Below, one piece after another: positions 8,032 to 17,978 of a DNA stretch of 64,000 nt; within the stretch, counting starts at the first letter, position 1, and each line of letters starts with the position of its first letter. Below the pieces are notes generated by a model. It did not search any database, was not told the DNA's origin, and was given only the letters and a program-made list of their open reading frames with translations. The DNA is from Hyphomicrobiales bacterium (lineage in GTDB: Bacteria; Pseudomonadota; Alphaproteobacteria; Rhizobiales; Rhizobiaceae). The stretch lies in assembly GCA_900489925.1 (NCBI GenBank), contig UEHQ01000002.1:604207-668206 (forward strand). Direction: 5' to 3'. The position numbers were made by a program, and so were the translations under genes.

Positions 8032-9873
8032 TCACTTCTCCGTTGGCACATAGCGGAAGAACTGGACCAGCGCGTCCTGCGGCTTCGCGATGGGCTGGAG
8101 ATAAGCCGGCACATTGCCCTTTTCCAACTGTGCATAGAGACCATCCGGCTTGATCTTGGCAAGTTCGCGCGTTTGCGGATTGCCGGCACAAAAGGCCAGC
8201 ACATTGACGCCAGCGCCACGAAGAAAGGCTTCCGCCTCCTGCGGCTGCGCAAGGCCGATATGCATTTCGGTCAACATGCCCCCCTGATTGCGATGGTACG
8301 GCGCTGACAGGATGCGGTGGTCGGTAAACCGCAGGATCGAGACCCCCATATCGGATGGCCCTGCGACGAGCCCCGGAGGAATGTCCGCGAGAGGCGAAAG
8401 GCTGGTTTTCGCCGAACAGGATGACTGGGCCCCGCCTTGCCGTGGATTATACAGATTGCCGTCGATCTGCATGCCCACCAGCCCGCCGCCAAGCCCCCAG
8501 ACCGCGGCGACGCTCATCAGGACGGTGGAGATGTAGCAAAAGGCTGCTGCAACGTTCTCGCTGTCGCCGTTGGAGACGCGCCTGATATCGATGATCAGCA
8601 GCGCAAGCGGGAAGATGGCGAGGAGGTTCGAGAACTGCGCGCCGCGTACCTGGACGGTAGCAATTCCCCAGCTGACTGTCAGGAGTACAAGCAGGACCAG
8701 GTGAATGCGAATCCGGTCGCGGCAGGCAAGGCGGGCAACGCAGACGGCGATCGCGAAGACGCCCGTCGCATAGAAGAAGCCAAGGGTAAACGGATCCTGC
8801 CGGTTGGCGCCGAAGATGGACTGTGCCTCCTGAATCTGGTTCAGCCAGAGGTTCACCAGCATCGGATCGAGATCCGCAAGGGGATTGTGCAGGCAGTTCG
8901 GCGCGATGATCAGCGCCGACAGCAGAACCGCAGCACCGATGCCGCCGAGCGCGGCAAAGCGGACTGTACGGCCAGCGCGGCTTACCGTTGCGGCAGTCAG
9001 TAGCAGGAGCCCTCCTCCGATCGCAGCCAGGCTGTAATAACCGAGCGAGAGGTTGTCGCAGGTGACGGCCGAATAAAGCCGTGGCGGTGTCATGCCGAAG
9101 AAGAAAACGGTTATGGACAATGCGAGTGAGAGGCCGAAGGACTTCGCGGCCGGAGCGATGACCTCGCCTTCCCATGCCCACGATACGGCAACGACGACGC
9201 AGACAGCGGCCACGAACGGTGTCGTTTCCGCGCCGATCGCGATGGCGATAGCTGCGGCAATGCCGGCGATCATGAAACTGAGCGGTCGATAGTCCTCGTC
9301 CAGAAGCATGGCGGTCATGATGGCCACCAGCGCAAACTGGGCGTTGTGGTGGTCGATCGCGCCGGGAACGAAGCGGTTGCTGGTTACCAGAAGCAAGACA
9401 CTCAATCCGAGAACCACATGCATGCCCGCGATACCGCCGATGCGGCGGCCGGCGAGGCCCATCCCCCACAAGCTGGGAACGACAAGCGCAAATGGCCAGA
9501 CCGTCAGCGATATCGCCTCGGCCCGCTCCTGCGGCAGGAAGAGGCCAAAGAACTTGATCAGAGCCGCGATCGGCAAATCGATGAGGCGCGACCAGTGCAT
9601 CAGCGTCCCGTTGCCAAGCCCCATGCGGTACTGCATGAGATCGAACCAACCCTGCCCGTTCAGAAAGTCGCGCACCTCGACCAGACGCATGCCGTCGTCG
9701 TTGTCGGCACCGACGTAATCCTTCGCACCCGGCAGCTTGAGAGCGGCAAGAGCGACCAGCAGAATGACGCTGTAGAGAATGACGGACGGCCAGAGCCGCG
9801 CCGCCAATGCGCGCAGCGTCCCGGCGGAGAACTTCGATGCTGGATTGCCGGTCATCGAGGTAACATTCGTCAT
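8032..9873 (-). CDS. multi-pass membrane protein, GT-C glycosyltransferase-like
   Basis: About 613 residues with ten or more hydrophobic segments. After the first helix comes the loop GADNDDGMRLVEVRDFLNG, then MGLGNGTLMHWSRLIDLPI: an acidic residue pair in the first periplasmic loop is what GT-C enzymes use to act on polyprenyl-linked sugars. The C-terminal 180 residues form a soluble domain (DIPPGLVAGPSDMG to the end). I chose the ATG at 9873 (MTNVTSMTG); an upstream in-frame start adds 27 residues of poor quality. It is divergent from a GT2-GtrA pair, suggesting one glycan-modifying set. Sugar and acceptor are unknown. Confidence 0.6.
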   Translation of the reverse strand: MTNVTSMTGNPASKFSAGTLRALAARLWPSVILYSVILLVALAALKLPGAKDYVGADNDDGMRLVEVRDFLNGQGWFDLMQYRMGLGNGTLMHWSRLIDLPIAALIKFFGLFLPQERAEAISLTVWPFALVVPSLWGMGLAGRRIGGIAGMHVVLGLSVLLLVTSNRFVPGAIDHHNAQFALVAIMTAMLLDEDYRPLSFMIAGIAAAIAIAIGAETTPFVAAVCVVVAVSWAWEGEVIAPAAKSFGLSLALSITVFFFGMTPPRLYSAVTCDNLSLGYYSLAAIGGGLLLLTAATVSRAGRTVRFAALGGIGAAVLLSALIIAPNCLHNPLADLDPMLVNLWLNQIQEAQSIFGANRQDPFTLGFFYATGVFAIAVCVARLACRDRIRIHLVLLVLLTVSWGIATVQVRGAQFSNLLAIFPLALLIIDIRRVSNGDSENVAAAFCYISTVLMSVAAVWGLGGGLVGMQIDGNLYNPRQGGAQSSCSAKTSLSPLADIPPGLVAGPSDMGVSILRFTDHRILSAPYHRNQGGMLTEMHIGLAQPQEAEAFLRGAGVNVLAFCAGNPQTRELAKIKPDGLYAQLEKGNVPAYLQPIAKPQDALVQFFRYVPTEK

Positions 9874-10014
9874 GGCGGATCTCGTTTTCAGTGCGCGACA
9901 GTTTAGCCATCGCGCATCAAGAAAGCGTAAAGCGTCGGAGGCCCGGCGCCTCATAGCTAGTTGTTAACGGCCAGCCGTTAGACTTGCCCGGATTTCTTCG
10001 TCACGGACCTGATC

Positions 10015-11028
10015 ATGAGCGGATCAATGAGCGCCAACCTGAGCATCGCCGTCCTGCTTCCCTGCTACAATGAAGCGGCGACGATCGGCGCCGTCGTGCA
10101 TGGCTTCAAGGCCGCCTTGCCGGGCGCGCAGATCCACGTCTACGACAACAACTCCACTGACGGCACAGCGCTGCACGCGATGCTCGCGGGCGCGACAGTG
10201 GTGCGGGAACGCCGACAAGGCAAAGGCCATGTCGTGCGCCGCATGTTCTCCGACATCGATGCCGACATCTACATCATGGCCGATGGCGACGGCACCTATT
10301 CGCCCGATGACGCCGAAGAGCTCATCCGCACGCTGCTTACCGAACGTGCCGACATGGTGGTGGGTACCCGCCGCGGGGTTCATATGGATGCCGGCAGACA
10401 GGGGCACGCTTTCGGAAACCGGATCTTCAACGTGCTTTACCGCACGATCTTCGGCTCTGATTTCACCGACATATTTTCCGGCTACCGCGTCTTCTCCCGC
10501 CGCTTCGTCAAGAGCTTCCCGGCGGTATCGGGAGGCTTCGAGATCGAAACCGAGATGTCCGTGCATGCCTCGAGGCTGAAATTGCCGGTCAGCGAGCTGG
10601 AACTCGACTACGGTCGCAGACCGGAAGGATCACACTCCAAGCTCTCCACCTTCAAGGACGGCGCCAAGATTCTCTGGATGTTCGCGATGCTGATGAAGGA
10701 GACGCGGCCTTTTGCGTTCTTCGGGATGATCAGCAGCTTCTTCATGCTGACAAGCCTCGGCTTCATGGTTCCGGTTCTCGCCGAATATTTCGAAACGGGC
10801 CTTGTCAGCCGGATGCCGACCTGGGTTCTCTCGATGGCGCTGATGATGATCTCGTTCATGATGTTCACTGCTGGTGTCATTCTCGATTCCGTCGCTCGCG
10901 CCCGCGCCGAGCAACTTCGCATCCATTATATGAACCTGATCGCTCCCAGCCTCGGCTACGGCAGCGCCGCCACCACAGGCGAGACGGAGATGCAATCCCA
11001 CCGGCAGCGCAAGACGGGGGCGGCATGA
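10015..11028 (+). CDS. family 2 glycosyltransferase with two C-terminal membrane helices
   Basis: A 337-residue GT-A enzyme: SIAVLLPCYNEAATIGAVV, the donor-binding MADGDGTYSPDDA with its DxD-type motif, and EIETEMSVHA. Two hydrophobic helices follow (about 235-258 and 272-295). This is the architecture of polyprenyl-phosphate glycosyltransferases (GtrB/DPM1-like; the helices dock the enzyme on the lipid carrier). The next gene, gtrA-like, overlaps it by ATGA, a classical translational coupling. Starts at 10015 and 10027 are both possible. I infer it charges undecaprenyl phosphate with a sugar that the GtrA protein flips. Confidence 0.87.
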   Translation: MSGSMSANLSIAVLLPCYNEAATIGAVVHGFKAALPGAQIHVYDNNSTDGTALHAMLAGATVVRERRQGKGHVVRRMFSDIDADIYIMADGDGTYSPDDAEELIRTLLTERADMVVGTRRGVHMDAGRQGHAFGNRIFNVLYRTIFGSDFTDIFSGYRVFSRRFVKSFPAVSGGFEIETEMSVHASRLKLPVSELELDYGRRPEGSHSKLSTFKDGAKILWMFAMLMKETRPFAFFGMISSFFMLTSLGFMVPVLAEYFETGLVSRMPTWVLSMALMMISFMMFTAGVILDSVARARAEQLRIHYMNLIAPSLGYGSAATTGETEMQSHRQRKTGAA

Positions 11029-11402
11029 AGAAGCTGCTTCGCTTTGCGATCGCGGGAGGGCTCGGATTTGTCGTCGACGCCGGCATTCTAGCGTTGCTGC
11101 TGCATGCGACGCCGCTCGGCCCATTTCTTGGTCGCCTGATCGCGATTGCCGCTGCCATGACGGTGACGTGGCTGTTCAACCGAACGTTCACGTTCGACCG
11201 GTCGCGCCATTCCCTGGCGGCCGAAGGCTTCCGTTACGGTTCCGTCGGCGTCACCTCGGCTCTGGTCAACTACGGCCTATATTCGGCGCTGCTCATCACA
11301 TTGCCTGCGCTGCAGCCGCTTGCGGCGATGGTTTTCGCCACCGCCGCATCGATGTTCCTCAGCTTTTTCGGATACTCGCGCTTCGTGTTCCGCAGCGAGT
11401 AA
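11025..11402 (+). CDS. GtrA family membrane protein
   Basis: A 125-residue protein with four hydrophobic helices and the family signatures FAIAGGLGFVVDAGIL near the start, WLFNRTFTF in the middle and FFGYSRFVF at the end. GtrA-like proteins are thought to flip polyprenyl-phosphate-linked sugars across the inner membrane. The start codon overlaps the stop of the GT2 gene (ATGA at 11025-11028). The gene ends 3 bases from the convergent oxidoreductase stop. Confidence 0.9.
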   Translation: MKKLLRFAIAGGLGFVVDAGILALLLHATPLGPFLGRLIAIAAAMTVTWLFNRTFTFDRSRHSLAAEGFRYGSVGVTSALVNYGLYSALLITLPALQPLAAMVFATAASMFLSFFGYSRFVFRSE

Positions 11403-11405
11403 GCG

Positions 11406-12392
11406 TTAGACAGCCTCCCAGCCATCCTTTTCGCTGGCGCGATAGATCGCGTCGATGAACTTCTGGTTCAGCTTCGAACTCTGGAGAGAGACCACTTCTT
11501 CGTTCTCTCCCATCGCTGCGCGCGCGAATGCTTCCGCCTGGCATCTATACTGACGGCTGTCCTGGAACCGGAAGATGGTCGATTCATTGTGGCTGCGATT
11601 GGCCAGCTCGACCTCTTCGGCACCCCAGCGGTTTGCATTGAAGGGAGACCGGACCTCGATGTAGCCCTCGGTGCCGTGAAATGTCATGGACTGACGGTTG
11701 GCGAGCTGCGTCGAGATATAGAAGCTCAATTCGAACGTGCCGAAATCCGCCTTCACGCTGGAATAGATGTCGGTGCCAAACTCCGGATCGCGCTCGGTGA
11801 CGGCCTGGACGCGCAGCGGTTCCTTGCCGGTCGAAAAGCGTGTCGTGATCGTCGGGTAAACGCCGATATCGGGCAAGCCGCCGCCGCCGAGCGCGGGGAT
11901 GTTGCGCATATTGCCCGGGTCGCGGTTGAAGTAGGTGAAAACACCCTGGACATGGCGGAGATTGCCGATAGCCCCTTCCGCGATCAGCGAGCGGACCTTC
12001 CGCCACACCGGCGCGTAGGTGACCATGTAGGCTTCGGCGATCAGGACCTTGTTGCGATCCGCAGCCGCGATCACGCCATCGATGTCGTCCGCCTTCAGCG
12101 CAATCGGCTTTTCGCAAAGCACATGCTTGCCAGCGTCGGCCGCCTTGATGGCCCATTCGATATGCTGGGCCGTCGGCAGCGGAATATAGACCGCGTCGAT
12201 CTTGTCGGAGGCCAACATCTCCTCGTAGGAGCCGAAGGCGTGAGGCACCGAGAAACGGTCGGCCATCTCCCGCGCCCTGGACAGGTCGCGGCTTGCGACA
12301 GCCGTCACGACGCAGTTTTCCGCATCCTGAATGGCGGGAACAACGAGGTCCCGGCCGATTTTTGCAGTCGACATAATACCGAAGCGCAACAT
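11406..12392 (-). CDS. Gfo/Idh/MocA family oxidoreductase
   Basis: A 328-residue NAD(P)-dependent sugar or inositol dehydrogenase-like protein. The N-terminal Rossmann region ([18 protein letters not shown]) is followed by [10 protein letters not shown], whose lysine is the catalytic one in the family, and then a C-terminal alpha/beta domain. I selected the ATG at 12392 (MLRFGIM), which has GAAGGGAGAA upstream; the longer frame starts before any conserved sequence. It is divergent from an aldo/keto reductase with about 180 bases between them. Substrate unknown. Confidence 0.88.
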   Translation of the reverse strand: MLRFGIMSTAKIGRDLVVPAIQDAENCVVTAVASRDLSRAREMADRFSVPHAFGSYEEMLASDKIDAVYIPLPTAQHIEWAIKAADAGKHVLCEKPIALKADDIDGVIAAADRNKVLIAEAYMVTYAPVWRKVRSLIAEGAIGNLRHVQGVFTYFNRDPGNMRNIPALGGGGLPDIGVYPTITTRFSTGKEPLRVQAVTERDPEFGTDIYSSVKADFGTFELSFYISTQLANRQSMTFHGTEGYIEVRSPFNANRWGAEEVELANRSHNESTIFRFQDSRQYRCQAEAFARAAMGENEEVVSLQSSKLNQKFIDAIYRASEKDGWEAV

Positions 12393-12570
12393 GGTGTTTC
12401 TCCCTTCTGAATTTTTGCGCAACATATTGGCCGGCATCCGGCCATGCAATGGCGCGGCTGCAATTCACGGAAGATTGGTTTCCATCCGAGACGCCCCTCG
12501 CTAAGTTACGGCGTCGGCTCTTTTTGCCGTGCCCCCGATTTCAATTCTTTCAGCAATTTAGGAGAGCGCC

Positions 12571-13518
12571 ATGAACATGCGCCAACTTGGAAAAACCGGG
12601 CTTTCGATTTCCCCCATCGTCTTTGGCGGCAACGTCTTCGGCTGGACCGCGGACGAAAAGACGTCGTTCGAAATCCTCGACGCGTTCTTCGATGCCGGCT
12701 TCAACACCATTGATACTGCTGACGTCTATTCGGCCTGGGTGCCTGGCAACAAGGGCGGCGATTCCGAAGAGATCATCGGCAAATGGCTGAAACAGGGCAA
12801 GGTATCGCGAGACAAGGCGATCATCATCACCAAGGTCGGGTCCGACATGGGCCAGGGCAAGACCCTCAAGGAAACCTACATCCTCAAGGCCGTCGAAGAT
12901 TCGCTGCGTCGTCTGCAGACCGACTATATCGACCTCTATCTCTCGCATTGGCCGGATGAAGACACGCCGTACGAGGAAACGCTCGGCGCCTTCGCAAAGC
13001 TGAAGCAGCAAGGAAAGATCCGGTCGATCGGCTGCTCGAACCTCGACGCTACCCAGCTGAAGGCATCGTTCGACGCCGCGGAAAAGGCAGGTGTGCCGCG
13101 CTATGACGTCATTCAGCCGGAATACAATCTCTATGAGCGCGCGAGCTTCGAGGGGCCTCTCGCCGAACTCTGCATCGAGGAAGACATCGGCGTCATCACC
13201 TATTTCAGCCTTGCGGCGGGCTTCCTCTCCGGAAAATACCGCACCAAGGCCGATACAGAAGGACGAGCACGCGAGGGCCGGGTCGCGCAATATCTCGACG
13301 ACAAGGGTCTGCGCATTCTCGCCGCGCTCGACAAGGTTGCCGCGGAAACGGGCGCAAAACCGGCCGAGATCGCGCTGGCATGGCTGCTCCGGAAGAAGGG
13401 CGTAACCGCACCGATCGCCAGCGCCACCAGCCTCTCGCAGCTTCAGAGCCTTACGAAATCGGCCGCGCTCAATCTGTCGGACGATGCGATGGCGCTGCTC
13501 GACGCCGCAGGCGCCTGA
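12571..13518 (+). CDS. aldo/keto reductase
   Basis: A 315-residue AKR barrel: MRQLGKTGLSISPIVFGGN at the start, the catalytic tetrad as D and Y in NTIDTADVYSAW, K in IIITKVGSD and H in YLSHWPDE, and a cofactor-binding C-terminal part with PIASATSLSQLQSL. It belongs to the YajO/YhdN-like group that reduces aldehydes with NADPH. TTAGGAG lies 8 bases before the ATG. A GNAT gene follows 13 bases after the stop, likely in the same transcript. Confidence 0.92.
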   Translation: MNMRQLGKTGLSISPIVFGGNVFGWTADEKTSFEILDAFFDAGFNTIDTADVYSAWVPGNKGGDSEEIIGKWLKQGKVSRDKAIIITKVGSDMGQGKTLKETYILKAVEDSLRRLQTDYIDLYLSHWPDEDTPYEETLGAFAKLKQQGKIRSIGCSNLDATQLKASFDAAEKAGVPRYDVIQPEYNLYERASFEGPLAELCIEEDIGVITYFSLAAGFLSGKYRTKADTEGRAREGRVAQYLDDKGLRILAALDKVAAETGAKPAEIALAWLLRKKGVTAPIASATSLSQLQSLTKSAALNLSDDAMALLDAAGA

Positions 13519-13531
13519 GGGGAGCAAGACC

Positions 13532-13975
13532 ATGACCGTGACCATTCGTGATGCGCGACCCGACGACGAGGCCCGCTGGCGGCAACTTTGGGCGGGCTAC
13601 CTCGCCTTCTACGAGGTCACGGTCGATGCCGATATCACCGACTCCACCTGGAGTCGGGTTTTCGACCCGGCGTCGGAGATCTCGATGCGCGTCGCGGAAG
13701 TCGACGGTCGCGTAATGGGATTTGCGCTTTACCTCACCCACGAAGGCACCTGGATCCGGGGCAAGGACTGCTACCTTGAGGACCTTTTCGTCGATGCGGA
13801 AGCCCGCGGCCGAGGCGTCGGCAAGGCATTGATGAACGATCTGATCGCGCTTTGCAAAGACAGGGGCTGGTCACGCCTCTACTGGCACACCAGCGAGCAC
13901 AACAAGACGGCGCGCGCGCTCTACGACAGCTACGTGGAGAGCGATGGCCACATTCGCTACCGGATCAATTTTTGA
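13532..13975 (+). CDS. GNAT family N-acetyltransferase
   Basis: A 147-residue GNAT protein. Motif A is CYLEDLFVDAEARGRGVGKA, with the acetyl-CoA pyrophosphate loop R-G-R-G-V-G-K, followed by LYWHTSEHNKTARALYDSY (motif B), the form seen in small diamine/polyamine or amino-acid acetyltransferases. I chose the ATG at 13532 (GGGGAG upstream) over a frame that starts inside the reductase gene. The acceptor is unknown. The last 11 bases overlap the tail of the convergent gene. Confidence 0.88.
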   Translation: MTVTIRDARPDDEARWRQLWAGYLAFYEVTVDADITDSTWSRVFDPASEISMRVAEVDGRVMGFALYLTHEGTWIRGKDCYLEDLFVDAEARGRGVGKALMNDLIALCKDRGWSRLYWHTSEHNKTARALYDSYVESDGHIRYRINF

Positions 13976-14627
13976 GCGCCGGGAAGCCTTCGTATAGCGC
14001 CGAATGCGTCCCCTCCCAGTTCGGCATCCCTCGCCGGGTCAGCGTACCTCTTGGACGGACATAGCTTTGAATGATCCTTCGTGGCCGCTCGTGCCACTGG
14101 ATGTTGAAGGCCCATAGCTTGGGAAAGAAGCAGAGCGACGCGTAAGGGAGGTGGTCGTGGATCCACCACGCCAGCTTCTGCCAATCCTCTTCGTCGCGGT
14201 AGTGATCGACCATCCATGGGACGACGATGCAGGCGGTCGCCCCCATGCATCCGTCGGCGTCCTTGCGGTCCCAGATATGATCCGCAGCGGTTGCGGCGTT
14301 CGAGGAACAGTTCAGCTTGTTCCGGTTGCCGAACTGGTTGACTTCCGCCGAGCGATAACCGGAACGGATATGCAGGCGTCCGAACGTCGCCTGCAGCGGC
14401 TCCAGCAGCTGCTCGCAGAGATGCCGGCCGGCTTCGACGGCCAGATCGGGATCGTCGGGTATGTTGGAAATGCGATAGAAATCAGCGATCTCCGAATGCA
14501 GGAAATCGCGCAGGAAGAAATTCTGCGACAACCGCACACGCCCGAGATCTTCCAAACCCTTCATCGAACCCGGCTTCTTCACGCTTGATCCTCCGCCTGC
14601 GCCGCGATCCTTTCGCATGCACACCAA
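13965..14627 (-). CDS. M15-like peptidase-related protein
   Basis: A 220-residue protein. LSQNFFLRDFLHSEIADFY, QLLEPLQATFG and RLHIRSGYRSAEVNQFG resemble the M15 (D-Ala-D-Ala carboxypeptidase/VanY-like) zinc-peptidase fold, where SGYRS is a signature. The zinc motif S-x-H-x(6)-D is not clean: a histidine occurs in AADHIWDRKDADG, but the spacing to the next acidic residue is altered. It has no signal peptide, which is odd for a wall enzyme. It may be an inactive or re-purposed member. Start uncertain (14627, or the Met of KPGSMKGLED). Confidence 0.5.
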   Translation of the reverse strand: MVCMRKDRGAGGGSSVKKPGSMKGLEDLGRVRLSQNFFLRDFLHSEIADFYRISNIPDDPDLAVEAGRHLCEQLLEPLQATFGRLHIRSGYRSAEVNQFGNRNKLNCSSNAATAADHIWDRKDADGCMGATACIVVPWMVDHYRDEEDWQKLAWWIHDHLPYASLCFFPKLWAFNIQWHERPRRIIQSYVRPRGTLTRRGMPNWEGTHSALYEGFPALKN

Positions 14628-14771
14628 GCGCGCAACCCGATTTCCGCTCTACTGAAATGTTCTGCGCTCAACTGGCCGAAGTTGGTAGAGCATCCGACAG
14701 ACGGTCATATTCATCTTTTCTCATTTAGTGATAATAGACTCCTCCTGCCAAACGCGCGGCGGGAGGGGGAG

Positions 14772-15053
14772 ATGCAGATTGACGGAGGGAAACCAACGAA
14801 TATCGCCGAACTCGAAGGCCGCCTTGTCGTTTTAGAGATCGTTGCCATGACATCGCTCGCATTGGTGATCGGCGTATGCGACGAGGGAAACGCGCACCTC
14901 GGCAGAAATGTGCTCTACCTCATCCGCGATGCGGTCGCGAACAAATGCGAGGAACTCGCCCTCTCCAACACCGCGACGTCAGCCGCCACGACCTACGTGG
15001 AAGAGCTTCTGCAGGCTGCGGCCGGATCATTGTTTCCGAACGGCCACGAGTGA
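14772..15053 (+). CDS. conserved hypothetical small protein
   Basis: A 93-residue protein with a mixed helical composition (ELEGRLVVLEIVAMTSLALVI, then CDEGNAHLGRNVLYLIRDAV). I do not recognise the family. The ATG at 14772 is preceded by a very purine-rich ribosome-binding region (GGGAGGGGGAG), which decides it against an upstream ATG at 14682. It stands alone between a convergent-side M15-like gene and an NTF2-like gene on the same strand. No function is proposed. Confidence 0.55.
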   Translation: MQIDGGKPTNIAELEGRLVVLEIVAMTSLALVIGVCDEGNAHLGRNVLYLIRDAVANKCEELALSNTATSAATTYVEELLQAAAGSLFPNGHE

Positions 15054-15122
15054 CGTCGACGCCTTGCGGCTTTGTCGCCCCGCCCTATGCTTTAGAACAC
15101 AACCTTGCGGGGGACGCGCCAC

Positions 15123-15482
15123 ATGTCAGATCAGCAGGCAATCGAAGCAGTCGTTCATCTCTACGTTGAAGGCATGACATTCGCCAACGAGGCCGCCTTG
15201 AAAAAGGCGTTCCACCCGCAATGCGCCATCATAGGGCACTATGAAAACGTCGTGGAATGGCTGACCCGCGACGAGTTTATCGCTGCCATCGTCGCCGAAG
15301 GCTCGGCGCCGCCCGGAACACAGCCTTACATGGATATCGAACTGGTCGATTTCGTCGGCGACGCCGCCAGCGTGAAAGTCAGCGATGACTTCGCCGGGAT
15401 GCGCTTCACCGACTACCTGTCGATGCTGAAGATCGACGGCCGCTGGACGATCGTCAATAAACTGTACTATCTCAACACATAG
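15123..15482 (+). CDS. NTF2/SnoaL-like (lumazine-binding type) protein
   Basis: A 119-residue protein with the cone-shaped NTF2 fold pattern: an N-terminal helix pair (AIEAVVHLYVEGMTFANEAA), LKKAFHPQCAIIGHYENV, WLTRDEFIAAI and a final sheet ending DGRWTIVNKLYYLNT. This is the arrangement of putative lumazine-binding/nuclear transport factor 2-like proteins in rhizobia. Such proteins can be isomerases, ligand binders or have no known activity. GGGGGA upstream supports the ATG at 15123. Convergent with pheT. Confidence 0.75.
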   Translation: MSDQQAIEAVVHLYVEGMTFANEAALKKAFHPQCAIIGHYENVVEWLTRDEFIAAIVAEGSAPPGTQPYMDIELVDFVGDAASVKVSDDFAGMRFTDYLSMLKIDGRWTIVNKLYYLNT

Positions 15483-15503
15483 AAAAGCCGGCGAAATCGC
15501 CGG
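15482..15503 (-). terminator. rho-independent terminator of pheT
   Basis: GCCGGCGAAATCGCCGGC at 15486-15503 is a near-perfect hairpin. On the minus strand it is followed by TTTTC (15481-15485), so it terminates pheST transcription. The T-run is short. The opposite strand has no T-run after the stem. Confidence 0.65.
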
Positions 15504-15527
15504 CCTCTCGCTTGTCTGTGGGTGATC

Positions 15528-17963
15528 TCAACCTCTGAGAACGCCGCCCGTGGCCTTGGTGACGCTGGCGACGATCTTCTGCGTCAGGATCTCGAAATCC
15601 TCGTCGGTCAGCGTGCGCTCGACCGGCTGGATCTGCACCTCGATGGCGACGGACTTCTTGCCCTCGCCAACAGAGGCGCCCTCGAAGATATCGAAGACAT
15701 TCACGCCGGCGACCAGCTTGCGGTCGGCACCAGTCGCAGCCTTGATGATGGCGCCGGCCTCGACTGCCTTGTCGACGACGAAGGCGAAGTCGCGCTTGAC
15801 GGCCTGAAACTGCGAGAGCTCCAGCGCCGGCTTGGTGCGGGTCGCCTTCTTCTTCGGCTCAGGCATGGCGTCGAGATAGACCTCGAAGCCCGCGAGCGCG
15901 CCGGAGACGTCGAGCGCTTCCAGCGTCGAGGGATGGAACTCCCCGAAATAGCCGAGCACGACCTTCGGGCCCATCTTGATGGTGCCGGAGCGGCCGGGGT
16001 GATACCATTCGGGACCACCCTGCTCGACCTGGATGTTGGTCATCGGCAGGCCGCAGGCCTCGATCACGGCAAGCGCATCGGCCTTGGCGTCGAAGACGTC
16101 GACCGGCTTGCCGCCGCCCTTGGATGCATTCGACCACATGCGGCCGGAGCCCGCCATCGAGGCGGTGCCGCGACGGATGCCGCCAGCAACGCGTCGCTGG
16201 CCTTCCGGCCTGTCGTTCTCATAGGTGCCGGACACTTCGAAGATCGCGACGTCGCCATAGCCCTTGTCGGCATTGCGCTGGGCAGCCGTGAGCAGACCCG
16301 GCAGCAGCGAGGGGCGCATGTCGGACATTTCGGCTGCGATCGGGTTGGCCAGCTTCAGAGCCGGCGAACCGCCGCCGAAGAGCTTCGCCTGATCTTCCGA
16401 AATGAAGGACCAGGTGACGGCTTCCAGCATGCCGCGCGAGGCAAGCGCGCGCTTGGCGGTGCGGGTGCGGATCTGCAAGGTCGTCAGGATGCGGCCGTTG
16501 ACTTCGGTGTGGCTTTCCAGCGGCGCCGGCTTGATGTTGTCGACGCCATGGATACGCATGACCTCTTCGACGAGATCGGCCTTGCCATCGACATCGGGAC
16601 GCCAGGAGGGAACGGCGACCGAGACGCGCTCGCCCGAGCCGGTGACCTTGAAGCCGAGGCGCGTCAGGATCTCGACGCTCTCTTCGGTCGAAACTTCGAG
16701 GCCCGTCAGGCGCTTCACTTCCGAGAAGGGGAAGTCGACGATCTTCGGCTCGTAGCCCTTGTAGCCAACAATCTCGGCCTTCGCGGCCGTGCCGCCGCAG
16801 AATTCGAGCACCAGTTCGGTGGTGCGCTCAAGGCCGGGGACCATGTATTCCGGGTCGACGCCGCGCTCGAAGCGATAGCGGGCATCGGTGATGATGCCGA
16901 GGCCACGGCCTGATTTGGCGATGTTCATGGGGTCCCAGAGCGCCGATTCGATCAGCACGTCGGTGGTTTTTTCATCGCAGCCGGAATGCTCGCCACCCAT
17001 GATGCCGCCGATCGACTCGATGCCGTTTTCGTCAGCGATGACGACGTTGTTCGGGCCGAGCTTGTATTCGCGCTGGTCGAGCGCCAGCACCGTTTCGCCG
17101 TCCCTGGCGCGGCGAACCGTGAGGTTGCCCTTGACCTTGGCGGCGTCGAAGACGTGCATCGGGCGACCCTGGTCGAAGGTCATGTAGTTGGTGATGTCGA
17201 CGAGCGCGTTGATCGGACGCAGGCCGATCGCCGTCAGGCGCTGCTGCACCCACTTGGGGCTCGGGCCGTTCTTGACGCCGCGCACCAGGCGCAGGCCGAA
17301 GCCCGGGCAGAGCTTGTCGTCGTCGAGATCGAGCGTCAGCTTGACCGGCGTGTCACCTTCGACGGAAAATGACGGTGCGGCGCGGGTCTTCAGCGTGCCG
17401 AGGCCGGAAGCGGCCAGATCGCGGGCGATGCCGTAGATCGAGGTGCAATCCGGACGGTTCGGCGTCAGGTTGATCTCGATCATCGGATCGTCGAGATGGG
17501 CGTAGGCGGCGAAAGACGTGCCGACAGGCGCGTCTTCGGGCAGGTCGATGATGCCGTCATGGCTGTCGGACATGTTGAGCTCCTTTTCGGAGCACATCAT
17601 GCCGTGGCTTTCGACACCGCGGATCTTGCCGACGCCGAGCGTGACATCGATACCCGGCACATAATCGCCCGGCCGCGCCAGTGCGCCAACCAGACCGGCA
17701 CGCGCATTCGGCGCACCGCAGACGATCTGCAGCGGCTTGCCGCCGTTGACATCAGGGCCGGCATCGACCGACAGAACCTTCAGACGGTCGGCCTCCGGAT
17801 GCTTCTCAGCCGAAAGCACGCGGGCGATGACGAAGGGCTTGTAGGCCGCCTTGTCGTCGACATCCTCGACCTCAAGACCGATCTCGGTCAGCCGCTTGCA
17901 GATTTCATCCAGTGTGGCGTCGGTCTCAAGATGATCCTTGAGCCAGCAAAGCGTGAATTTCAT
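15528..17963 (-). CDS. pheT: phenylalanine--tRNA ligase beta subunit
   Basis: An 811-residue PheT with the full domain order: N-terminal [20 protein letters not shown], the EMAP/OB-type tRNA-binding domain (about 40-150), B3/B4 editing domain, B5 domain and the C-terminal ferredoxin-fold anticodon-binding domain ([14 protein letters not shown] to the end). Together with PheS it forms the alpha2-beta2 enzyme that charges tRNA(Phe). It lies 15 bases downstream of pheS and is the last gene before a terminator hairpin. Confidence 0.97.
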   Translation of the reverse strand: MKFTLCWLKDHLETDATLDEICKRLTEIGLEVEDVDDKAAYKPFVIARVLSAEKHPEADRLKVLSVDAGPDVNGGKPLQIVCGAPNARAGLVGALARPGDYVPGIDVTLGVGKIRGVESHGMMCSEKELNMSDSHDGIIDLPEDAPVGTSFAAYAHLDDPMIEINLTPNRPDCTSIYGIARDLAASGLGTLKTRAAPSFSVEGDTPVKLTLDLDDDKLCPGFGLRLVRGVKNGPSPKWVQQRLTAIGLRPINALVDITNYMTFDQGRPMHVFDAAKVKGNLTVRRARDGETVLALDQREYKLGPNNVVIADENGIESIGGIMGGEHSGCDEKTTDVLIESALWDPMNIAKSGRGLGIITDARYRFERGVDPEYMVPGLERTTELVLEFCGGTAAKAEIVGYKGYEPKIVDFPFSEVKRLTGLEVSTEESVEILTRLGFKVTGSGERVSVAVPSWRPDVDGKADLVEEVMRIHGVDNIKPAPLESHTEVNGRILTTLQIRTRTAKRALASRGMLEAVTWSFISEDQAKLFGGGSPALKLANPIAAEMSDMRPSLLPGLLTAAQRNADKGYGDVAIFEVSGTYENDRPEGQRRVAGGIRRGTASMAGSGRMWSNASKGGGKPVDVFDAKADALAVIEACGLPMTNIQVEQGGPEWYHPGRSGTIKMGPKVVLGYFGEFHPSTLEALDVSGALAGFEVYLDAMPEPKKKATRTKPALELSQFQAVKRDFAFVVDKAVEAGAIIKAATGADRKLVAGVNVFDIFEGASVGEGKKSVAIEVQIQPVERTLTDEDFEILTQKIVASVTKATGGVLRG

Positions 17964-17978
17964 GATCTTTATCCTCCC

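Noticed and set aside
15522..16913. Long plus-strand frame of 463 codons opposite pheT
   Set aside because: It is the antisense of pheT, which is certain from its domain order; the frame is open only because of high G+C and codon bias.
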